A model generated the notes under the pieces. The model ran no database searches. It was not told the origin of the DNA and was given only the letters and a program-made list of their open reading frames with translations. The position numbers were made by a program, and so were the translations under genes. Below, one piece after another: positions 1 through 8,903 of a stretch of DNA of 64,000 nucleotides. The stretch is from Paralithodes platypus (Eukaryota > Arthropoda > Malacostraca > Decapoda > Lithodidae). Each line of letters begins with the position of its first letter. The first letter of the stretch is position 1. The stretch is taken from contig CM064485.1 of assembly GCA_032716605.1 (NCBI GenBank), positions 28,423,558 through 28,487,557 of the forward strand, read 5' to 3'.

Positions 1-969
1 ATTTCATAACATCCGAGAACAAGTAGCCTATTTGCACCCTATTTTTTCGCAAATTACCGTAAACTAGGGTGATTTCGGACTGCGGTCATAACTTTGGACT
101 TTGGCGATAATAAGTAATTAGCCATTGTCATTATATAATGGAAACGCTTTTACCATACAAGTCCGAAGTTTTCCACTTTTCAAGAATACTTCGGACATCA
201 TTTAGGATAAGGATAAGGATATTATGGGGGATAATTTTAGGAGGCTTCCTGGATTACGGCGCACGGCGCATTATCACTACACATCACTTGACCTAGTTAA
301 ATCTCTACAATGTGTTTACAGTCAGGAGAAATTGTAAAAAACAAACTCGAAAAATGTCCGAAATTACCCCACTTTACGAATTGTGAAAACTCGCGAATTT
401 GGCAACTATCTCAGATGCTGCCACACCGGAGTATGCAATTGTTTTGGTATGGTAAATATATTACCCTTTCAATTTAGCAATATATAATAGATTTCACAAT
501 AACAAAATATTGCATTATTACCCTAGTGTTTTATAGTAATTAGTATATGCAATTAGAAGCCTATACTTACCTATTACACGTTATTCATCAATTGTAATCT
601 TGCTAGATGTAGCGAATTAGCGGTTGTGGCAGCTTTCTTAACGCTTCCACTAAAAGATGCTTTTAAATGTTTTATGAAATACTTTTAAGGATTTTCTTTT
701 AGTTAAAATTACTTCTAGAGAAATTTTTAAATTCTTTTATAAATACCGGCCCTGACTTGGTAACAGTTCGGTATGGGCCGGCTTAAGTAACCCTGCTTTC
801 TTTGAGTACTACACGGCAAGAGAAGCTTTCGGTTCTGTCATTACTGTTCAAGGTAAACAGCAACTGCTAAATTCGACATCATGTTCAAATAATATGTAAT
901 AGCACTGTCTATGGTTGTATTAGACAAAAATTGTGATAGGTTTCTATTTTATGTGGATAAATAGTTTAA
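1..969. other. AT-rich sequence without a recognisable gene
   Basis: No open reading frame of note, RNA gene or repeat was recognised on either strand. The stretch is AT-rich with short homopolymer runs. Confidence 0.5.
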
Positions 970-1190
970 AATGTAAAACTTGCAAACTAAACAAACCAAA
1001 ATTGGGACAAGGACAATATAAAGTCAAATTAAATTATCAAAATCGCTATGTGGAAACAACGCTTACTAAAATGAAAATTATTAAATAAAAGAACACAATC
1101 CACCACATAGGGTGTACATTACTACATGAGCAAGTTAATCTGTTTCCCAAGCAAACTAATCGCACATATAACAACGCACTATCGTCACGT
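970..1190 (+). repeat. Dispersed repeat; uninterrupted paralogue of the LTR element's target
   Basis: This segment is a diverged copy of the sequence flanking the LTR retrotransposon further along. Its first part resembles 29785-29857 and its second part resembles 39458-39600. Shared landmarks are AAAACTTGCAAA, AACAAACCAAAA, CAATATAAA, then TCGCTATGTG where the other copy is split, then AAATAAAAGAACACAA and TCCCAAGCAAA. No coding potential is seen; the family is unknown to me. Confidence 0.6.
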
Positions 1191-2150
1191 TAAAGGAAGT
1201 AGTCAAGTTTGGGAAGTCCGGGACGTTCTGGCAAATTTTACTAAACTCTGCATGAATAAAGAAACTACATGTTAAATGTCAAAATATTATTTAAAATCAA
1301 ATTTGCAACATGACAAGACATTAACAATAGTACAAAATACAAATATTGATAAGATATCTATACTATTACAAAATAATATATAAAATACAGTACAGCACTC
1401 ACTAACGATAGTGCTATCGGGTAGGTACCTGTAAGCATAGCATGCCTCAAGTGACCCCTATCAATAACTACCCTACAAATAACCTACATTTATAGCACAA
1501 ATAAACTAAGGAAATCGCAAAAGTAAGCAATTGATACTATCGACAATGAATACATATAATATAAAGACAAATAATTGCAAAATATGAAGTAACAACAGTA
1601 TTTAGCTGAATAAACTAAATACCGAAAGTTCACTAGAGTGGTTGTTGATACATTTGCTAGATATGATGGAGGAGGGAGGTAGGAAGGAAGGGCAGGGTAA
1701 GTCACACAGGCAATTGCCAAAACTTTAAAGGTCCATATCATTGTTATTAAACAAAGCATTTGGCAAAGGGAGGAATTGTTAAAAACCTTAGCCAATACTC
1801 TGTCATTCACCTAAAATAAATTTGAATTATCATTTGGTAGGGTAGGTATGTATAGGTAGGTTGGCTAAATAATTGCTGGAATTCGTAGGGACTCAAACTG
1901 TTTTGAGAGAGTTAAATACAAAAAAAATAATAGATCTGAATAATAAAGAGATTATGTTCTTAACCAAAACTGGGGGATGCGTGGAAGCCTATAGACTGTA
2001 GACGGTAAACTTTGTGTGGGTAGCGAATGCGGTTTTAAAGTCATTTAAGAATAGACAGTTTTCAATGCTGCGGCCAAACTATTCCACCCATTTATATTTT
2101 TTTGTTAATCAAAACGTTCGGAATCGCGAGCCTCACCCAACTACGCAAGC
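1191..2150. other. AT-rich sequence without a recognisable gene
   Basis: A 106-codon open stretch on the minus strand at 1490-1810 is hydrophobic and low in complexity and looks fortuitous. Nothing else was recognised. Confidence 0.4.
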
Positions 2151-2432
2151 ATGGCTTTAATCATCGGCGTAGTTTTCAAGATGTGGAATTCGAGGTTTTT
2201 TCAAGATTGCCGGAAAAAAACCCACGTGCAAAACCAAAACCTTCTCTATAACATTTGCGGAACATTAGTAGGGGAGTCCGTATGCCAAAGCCCAGTCGTT
2301 TCCTATGAGTGGGAGAGACGGTATTTAGGCATCAAGTTTTTCGGGAAATCGGCTGCCACGGACCTGTTTGGCCGCCATGCCGGATGTTTAGCATATCAAA
2401 ATTTGCCCAATACAAAAACGCACCTCTTGTGA
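2151..2432 (+). other. Unrecognised 93-codon open frame
   Basis: An ATG-initiated frame of 93 codons with a mixed, non-repetitive composition. I recognise no domain, signal peptide or neighbour that would give it a role. It lies just outside the 3' end of a minus-strand LINE fragment and could be a chance frame or a remnant of another mobile element. No splice or promoter signal stands out. Confidence 0.12.
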
Positions 2433-2554
2433 AAGTTTGATCCCGATCCAAAAAGCGGTTCTGGAGTTATTGCGTCGAAACCGGCACGTAAGAAGAATTT
2501 GGATGAAAAACCGGGTTTAATGATTACAATAGGGGTTCCCGTAGGGGACGAACC

Positions 2555-3828
2555 CCTAATAATAATAATAATATTTATTCAGTTAGCATTTTACAGTGTT
2601 GGTACCACATATGTTACAAATATGACATGTACCAGCCTTGCATAATTCCAACTAAGGATAGCCCAATAAGGCCACTAGGCGTATTTCCATTGGATCCTTG
2701 TGGGATTAGGTTAGCTGGGGAAAAAGGGGAGGATAAAAGAAGTAGATACTTTAGAGAAAGTATTTCTAGGGGGTTATTTTAAGATACCTTACATCCTATA
2801 GTAAATATCAGTAATCATTTCAGTCTGTTTAGCCTATCTCTTATGTCGTATTTAGTAGTAGGCATAAGCTTGGTGCTCCCTTCTCGCAGCTGTCCGGTTC
2901 AGGTGTTCCTTCAGGCTATGTCTGAAGGAATTCAGTGTTCTCTTTTCACGGACTGACTGGGGTAGGTCATTCCAGTCTTTGATGGCAGTGAAGAAGAATG
3001 TTTGTTTGCTTACCCTGTCCTTGGATTCTCGGGACCGTAAAATTAAACATCCTGTTTCTTGTATTATGTCCACTCCTCTCATTTGCTTTAACAAAATTAC
3101 TCTTTAGATACTCTGGAGCTCTGTCATAGAATATCTTGAAGGCATTAGTGAGCCTGATTTGTTTGGCTCTGTCAGAGACATTGAGCATACCTAGTGACTG
3201 AAGTTGTTCCTGGCCAACATGTGATCTGGGTCCTAGGTTCAGCATGAACCTAACCATTTTATTTTGAGTGACCTTAAGTTTGTGCTGTGCTGATTTAGAT
3301 GATGCAGAGTACCAGGATGACACAGAATAGTCAAAATGACATTGAACAAGCGCTTGGCAAAGGGTCTTTTTGGTTGCCGCTGGCAAGCATCCCACCTGTC
3401 TATACAGGTATTTTATACGTGCTCTACACTTACTCAGGATAGATTCCAAAATTGTTTCACCTGACAAAGTCGAGTCCAGTTTTAGTCCGAGATATTTAAC
3501 TTGTGACACTGTTGTTATAGGAATATCATTACAGTTTACCGAGAAGCCCACAATGTCTTCAGTTTGCGTTTTGTTCCACATAAGATGGCTTCCGTCTTGC
3601 CCAGGTGAAGAGATAATCTATTGTCCACTAGCCAATCACTACACGATTCTAGTTCTTTGGAAAGTGAAGCGGCAATACTTATTGGGTCTTTTCCTGAAAC
3701 CAGAAGCACGCTGTCGTCAGCATACAGTAATAATTTACACGAGACGCTTAGTTCCATGTCGTTTACATAACAGAGAAAGAGTAAGGGACCAAGGATGCTT
3801 CCCTGCAGGACCCCACAGTTAATAGGAT
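2555..3828 (-). pseudogene. 5'-truncated non-LTR retrotransposon (CR1/L2-like LINE), reverse transcriptase C-terminal half
   Basis: Read on the minus strand, translation gives in order the RT palm motif GVLQGSILGPLLF near 3820-3780, the catalytic LLLYADDSVLL near 3730, the downstream YLGLKLDSTL region near 3500, and a C-terminal domain ending in NDLPQSVREKRTLNSFRHSL near 2900. These are reverse-transcriptase domain 5 and thumb/C-terminal features of CR1/L2-group LINEs; the exact clade is an inference. Everything upstream of the B-domain is missing, and frameshifts near 3000 and 3560 split the frame, so this is a dead 5'-truncated copy. The 3' UTR runs to an AAT/ATT microsatellite at 2559-2572. 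A block of this UTR recurs in a SINE at 28777-28819. Confidence 0.85.
2652..2693 (-). repeat. LINE 3' UTR block shared with a SINE
   Basis: About 42 bp of the LINE 3' UTR, from CTAAGGATAGC to GTATTTCCATTGG as read on the plus strand, aligns with about 37 matches to 28777-28819, inside a tRNA-headed SINE in the same orientation. Both copies sit upstream of an ATT-type tail. By analogy with known LINE/SINE pairs this would be the segment recognised by the LINE reverse transcriptase. Confidence 0.7.
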
Positions 3829-3935
3829 CTGGTCAATATGCTAATTTCTTTACTATTCATGTAAACTTCACAACATTCGTTGAGACAGTTGTGCTTTAAG
3901 GGAATATTAAAATGTTATTTGTTCAGACATCATGA

Positions 3936-3966
3936 AGGTCAAGATGAAGGTCAAAGGTCAAGGTCA
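3936..3966 (+). promoter_or_regulatory. Cluster of four AGGTCA half-sites
   Basis: AGGTCA occurs at 3936-3941, 3948-3953, 3955-3960 and 3961-3966, giving a direct repeat spaced by one base and another spaced by zero. AGGTCA is the canonical nuclear-receptor half-site. Similar clusters follow at 4562-4586 and 5092-5103. Function is inferred only from the motif; such runs may also be dispersed repeats with no role. Confidence 0.3.
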
Positions 3967-3979
3967 ACTATTCCTTTAA

Positions 3980-4459
3980 CACCTTACGAGCGGCCTATGC
4001 GGTTTATTTATGTGTACCGCACAGCGGGGTGTTTTTAGCCAAAATAGGGCTGTTTACGTGATCATTTTCATGCCTAAATAAGACCCAGAACGTAAAACAA
4101 GTACCTATCCCTGAAAGGGCATAAACAGAGCTTTCGAATGACACCATAACGATCCTTGTATGATGGATAGTTTTCTTGCAATAACCGTGCAACGCGAGTG
4201 CAAAAAGCAGGTAATTCGGTACTTTCAGTACATAATTGAGTATGTAGCGAGTGAGAGAGGGAGGAGGGAGCTGAGATTTGTGTCAGTAGGTTCGCCGCGG
4301 TGGTCTGGAGCAGTCATACGCTCGCTAGTCTCCTGCCACCACTTGTCTCTCTCTCTCAGCCACATTACGTGCTGAAATTGCCACTCGAGTTATGTCGAGC
4401 GCCGCCACATAGTCCAGCTTTATTTAACTCGACTTATGTTGCTCGCCGCTAATTAAGGG
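3980..4459 (+). mobile_element. TTAA-flanked MITE, piggyBac-like
   Basis: A 480-bp non-coding unit flanked by TTAA at 3976-3979 and 4460-4463. The left end reads CACCTTACGAGCGG and the reverse complement of the right end reads CCCTTAATTAGCGG, an imperfect terminal inverted repeat. Two relatives exist in the window: 12308-12680, inside the large piggyBac-type element, and a more diverged reversed copy around 23510-23700. TTAA targets are characteristic of piggyBac. The element encodes nothing. Confidence 0.6.
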
Positions 4460-4561
4460 TTAATACCTCTGAAACTAACTGATGATTTTTAATGAAATTT
4501 GACACTCTTATTTGATTTTTTAGGGTTACATCAAAGCAAACAAAAATATAATCCTACATAA

Positions 4562-4586
4562 AGGTCAAGGTCACAGGCCAAGGTCA
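4562..4586 (+). promoter_or_regulatory. AGGTCA half-site cluster
   Basis: AGGTCA occurs at 4562-4567, 4568-4573 and 4581-4586, the first two directly abutting. It lies about 100 bp beyond the MITE. The functional reading is speculative. Confidence 0.22.
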
Positions 4587-4676
4587 TAAGTTAACCTTCA
4601 TCATAAAAAATACTCAATTTTCGATAAGCTGATGACTGTCAGTTGCATTTTACTTAAATAGGGATGGATGTCGTGA

Positions 4677-4905
4677 TCGGGCGTACGGTCGTCATGTTGT
4701 GCGCTCGCAGTTACGTTCCCGTCTATTTCGACGCTATATTTTCTGCTATTTGCCCCCTGTCATTACTACATGAATACTAGGTTAGGTTGTTTGGTTAGGC
4801 TAATGTATTTTTATATCCAAAGGCAGTCAAAATAGACGGGAACATGATGGGAAATGTCCGACGCCACTACGCGTAGTGTAAACAAGGCTGGCGGTACGCC
4901 CGCAC
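4677..4905. mobile_element. Hairpin (inverted-repeat) element, non-coding
   Basis: The left arm (CGGGCGTACGGTCG, then GTTCCCGTCTATTTCGAC) is matched in reverse complement by the right arm, which contains GTCAAAATAGACGGGAAC and ends in GGCGGTACGCCCG near 4900. The loop contains TTAGGTT units. The arrangement recurs imperfectly at 22930-23230. No ORF and no clear target duplication were seen. Confidence 0.5.
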
Positions 4906-4939
4906 TTAACATTCTTGCCCTTAAATATCATATATTTCA

Positions 4940-5075
<136 letters not shown>

Positions 5076-5259
5076 TAATACTTAATGTTAAAGGTCAAGG
5101 TCAAAGAACAAAAGAGTGTTAATAATTTTCTTTAAACTCTTCCTAGACTGTTTAATCCTTTGTGTACCGGTGACGTCTTTTTTATTGTAGTCTAGCTATA
5201 ATTAGACGATTTTGCGGAGCGTATGAAGGATCTGTGGTAGTAAAAATTGAGCCCACCTC

Positions 5260-5670
5260 GCCTTTTTTTTGTTTTCTCTTTCTCTCCCTCTCTCCTCGGT
5301 TTTTGTTTGTTTTCTATTTCTCTCCCTCTCTCTTTGCCTTGTATCCGTTCGGCCCCGTTCAGCCTACTGTTTTAAGACGTTTACCCCCATCCAGGTTTCA
5401 ATATTTTCATGGTGAGCGGTAGCGAGCCAACATATACTGTATATATTTCTGTTTTGAGAGCAAGCTAAATTTGTACATTTTTCGATAGAAAAGTGTCTCC
5501 GGTGAAGCCGCATTTCTCCATATAATGCTGGTTCGCTATCGCTTGCCAGGATGATATCGATACTTGGATGGGGATAAACGTCTTAAAACAGTTGGCTGAA
5601 TGGGGTTGAATGGATACAAACCAGAGAAAGAGAGAAAAGGAGAGAAAGAGAAAAAACAGGTGAACCCCCC
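5260..5670. repeat. Inverted repeat with about 150-bp arms
   Basis: The left arm (5260-5425: pyrimidine-rich stretch, then TTTTAAGACGTTTACCCCCA and GAGCGGTAGCGAGCC) is matched in reverse complement by 5525-5670. The centre contains TTGTACATTTTTCGATAG and GAAGCC, which recur at 39870-39960 and 42760-42860. It is a dispersed hairpin-type repeat with no coding content. Confidence 0.6.
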
Positions 5671-5734
5671 ACGAAAAGTGCATAGAAGAAAGGGTTGACA
5701 GGTTCACTATAGGCCTAATCATTTTTTTTTACCC

Positions 5735-6250
5735 ACCTCGCCGAAGGTGCTCTTTGGCCTCGGCAGGTGTGTCTTGAGCATTCGGAGACGTCGCAAGGCC
5801 CTTCGCATGCCTCGTGCGGAGCATACCCCTGGCGGGTATACTCTCGGCGAGTACTCGTGCGCACGTCGACGACTAATCGACGAGGAAATCGCCGATGATC
5901 GTCGATGTTCTCTGAACATCCGAGATCATCGGCGATCCGTCGTGCGACGTTTTGGAACATTTCAACGATTTTGCGCGATGTCTCGCCGATGTCGCAGATG
6001 ATCGCAGATACCCTCGCAGATCCTTCGGCGATGCTCGACGATGCTTGCGAGGGTAACCAATCCTCGTGAGTCCTCGTCCAAAATTTTGAACTGTCCGAAC
6101 ATTTGCGACGACCCGCGAGGGCCCTTGCGAGGCCTTGAGAGGCCTTGAGAGTCAAACGATATTTCATGAGAGGTGTTGAGACATGTCACGAATGTGCCAA
6201 TTTATTGGTGTCGGAGACGAAAATCGTGACTTGTCTCACCAGTGGGGTCC
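5735..6250. repeat. CpG-rich segment with CGATG/CATCG units and a long imperfect palindrome
   Basis: This 500-bp island is much richer in CpG than its flanks and is built of recurring CGATG, GATCG and CATCG words. At 5890-5934 two nested inverted pairs (CGCCGATGATC with GATCATCGGCG, and GATGTTC with GAACATC) form a 45-bp imperfect palindrome. Open frames of 60-150 codons on both strands follow from the composition and have no recognisable domain. I read it as an unidentified repeat. Confidence 0.5.
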
Positions 6251-7010
6251 ATAATCTCAAATGTGTACTACAAATTTCCCCTTCCTATCGAACTTTTTTT
6301 TAGCCCCAGAGTTCTGCCTTGTTGTCACCCAAGACCCTCAGCCATACCCTCCACAGCCCTGCAACCAAATTAATCCAGCTTATGTAATGTATGAGATATG
6401 CCTCACTTTTGTTGACCCTTTTTTTTCACTATTTTTTTTTTTTTTTATATATTACTTAATATTTACAGTAGTGTAATTTGCTCTTAACATAATATTAAGC
6501 ATTAATTGTAGTTTCTATTGGTAACAAGAAATTTAAAATTCATCAATCAGTTTTCGAGTGAGAGCCGTTTAAAGTGCCGGTCCCCATATGGGGCCACATT
6601 GCTAATTTCGTTACACTTCTGGAACATTACCTGAGCAGGGTGTGGTTGCAGATACTGCAGGTGCAAGTGCTGCAGGGGGACTGTTGAGTCTTGCTGAGGC
6701 ACGGTTAGCACTATACCAACATCAGCCAGTGATGACTTGGTGGGGCAGTGCTGTGGCGGGACTTTATTGTACTACAGTACACTTCAACTACTGAAAGGCA
6801 ACCCCGTCTGAGCCGTTACATTGCATGTACAGTAATGGAAAATTGACGTTAAACCATTGTATGTATGTACACTATACACAACAATGGACAATTGGGCTAG
6901 CAATCCTCCCCAAAATCAAGCTAGAGAATCACACAAATTACTTCAGAATATAGATGCAAATCATAGCTAGCTAGAAAGATTTAATACAATTTTCCCACTG
7001 TATGTATGTA
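6251..7010. other. No recognisable gene
   Basis: Non-coding sequence with a poly(T) run near 6420-6450. Nothing identifiable was seen on either strand. Confidence 0.4.
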
Positions 7011-7014
7011 TGTA

Positions 7015-7215
7015 TATACACAGACACATACCCCATAGCTGGGGGTGGCCGACTCGAGGCAGAGCACGATCAGGGAAAAAAAAACTTGCACACATCTAGG
7101 TCACCCAGGAGAAAACTCAGAGACCCAGGCCCTTTTGGGTCTCCAGCAAAAGATTCCCAGGTCCCAGACCTCCTGGAGAGGTTCTGGTCTCAGCAGGAAG
7201 ACACGCACCGAAGCT
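7015..7215 (-). pseudogene. 3' terminal fragment of a CR1-like LINE
   Basis: About 200 bp closely resemble the distal part of the CR1-like fragment at 41670-41860. Shared words on the plus strand are CCCCATAGCTGGGG, CAGAGACCCAGGCCC, CAGCAAAAGATTCCCAGGTC and GGTCTCAGCAGG. Only the extreme C-terminal coding end and 3' UTR remain, and the fragment ends at a TATG-type tail near 7000-7015. Confidence 0.65.
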
Positions 7216-7544
7216 TTACTACCACATGCCAGCCCACCTCACATCCAGGCATGATCCTTCATATAAACCGGCTACCCGGGCCAGGCACCTGACTGACTAT
7301 TATCTAGTCCAACTGGCGCTCGACCCCCACTCCCAACGACCATGCTATCACTCATCGATTCACAAGCATTCTCCATTCATTCCAATTTATTACCAATTCT
7401 CTTGCCTGTTCTACAGTCATCTCTATCTTCCAACACTTGTACTACATAATCTCTCCATCTCAACGGAGGTCTTCCTACCCCTCTACCTCCCCTTGTATCC
7501 GACTCATATACGCTCTTTGTAAGCCAAACACATTATGGAAGACT

Positions 7545-7690
7545 GCATATAGCACACAACCAATTATGCCAAAAACACATATACAGTCCTTGAGAGCCTT
7601 GTGAGAAAGCCCGGTCTCGGCCATGGCCTTTATTAGGAGCTCGGGACTGTTAGGCCAGGCAGCCTAGGGAATGACTACTACTGCTACTAC
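7545..7690 (+). pseudogene. 3' end fragment of the 2A-bearing LINE family
   Basis: The segment aligns with 27168-27315, the C-terminus and tail of the LINE starting at 23716. Shared words include GACTGCAT, CACACAACCA, GAAAGCCCG, GGCCATGGCCTT, and GGCCAGGCAGC just before the stop. It carries only the last codons and a degenerate ACA/ACT-rich tail. A less clear stretch upstream (7226-7540) may be part of the same insertion. Confidence 0.6.
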
Positions 7691-7699
7691 CATTATAAC

Positions 7700-8395
7700 A
7701 ACTCGCATATCATATTGTCTGGTTAGAAAAACAGCTAAACTATGGTAATAACAAACGACAACGATAGGCTTTGTACAAATATAAAGGAAAACAAGCAAAA
7801 ACAGATCTACTGAAGTTTACAAGGCTACTTGTCTAGGAATACCTATGAACAAGGTTTTTGGCGAAATATTGCTTTTGACAGTACCCTAATATGATTAATA
7901 TCTAGTAGTAAAACTGCAATATTTAATGGTATAAAATGTATTGAAAGACAAACAGTACATGCTACCTAGCCAGGCCAGGGAGACATGAGATATAGGTTGC
8001 CCGAGGACATCCGAATGGGACAGAATAAGAATAGAAGGGGAAAAACATAGAAAGAGAAATGGAAAAACTACTCAAAATTAGTCAAGCCGATGACAAAAGC
8101 TCGAGGGGAGATAGGAAGGGAAATGACGACAACCATCCCCCATCAAGCCCCAGTCACCGGCCCCGAAGCCCCCCAACCGCGCCAAGGAGAGTAGTAATAG
8201 GGGGGGCCAATCAGCTTGAATTTAGATTTTTCAAGCTAAAAAAAAAATAATAAGTACAAATTCGCCAAGTTGAAAAAACTTGAATTATATACATCTACAA
8301 CATTTAAGTAACCACTGCTTTATATCACCATTCAATTGATCATAACCAACTAGGGTAGAGTAGAGATCCTATAGTAACAGTGATCAGCCAACCTC
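7700..8395. other. No recognisable gene
   Basis: AT-rich sequence with a purine-rich patch at 8040-8200. A 63-codon frame there is compositionally biased and not credible. Confidence 0.4.
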
Positions 8396-8399
8396 CCCC

Positions 8400-8903
8400 A
8401 TCTTGGTGCCACTGGTGATACTTTCCTCTCTTCCACTCTCTCGGGTGGATGGGACTCGTCAGCCTTGGTCGGCAACCCATCTAGGGGAGACAACCCTACA
8501 CAATCCGGGTAGCCGGGACTCGTCAGCCGTGGCCGGCAACCTGTCTAGGGGAGCAAACTCCACTTAAACCGCCTGCTGCCTTGCAGGTTAAGCCCATCTT
8601 GGCAAAGGCTAGGCCCACTGCCAACAACTGTGGTTGGGGGCTAGTCAGAGCAGGCACCCCATGTAAAACTTGCTTCAAACTCGTCATATGGTGGCTCGCT
8701 GACGTGGAGGGATCTACCTCAGGTCCAGCTCTGGCCCCCTGGGGGTGCATCCTGGCCAGGAGGACCGAGAGGGTACAGGGCATAGTGTTTTTTCACCATC
8801 CACAGACTGGCACTTTCCGCCTAGAAGTACAGGGGCCCGAACCCGGAGGTAGCGCACCGGGAGGCTGCCCTATCACTAGGCGCATAATACCGGGCCAGCC
8901 ATA
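8400..8903 (+). mobile_element. 5' region of the RTE-type LINE with an internal direct duplication
   Basis: The segment precedes the endonuclease frame. It contains two copies of a 37-bp block (GGGACTCGTCAGCC ... TCTAGGGGAG) at about 8452-8488 and 8516-8552. A 107-codon frame (8581-8904) lies between and has no recognisable domain. I take it as 5' UTR or leader of the LINE; the left boundary could not be fixed because no target duplication is visible. Confidence 0.45.
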
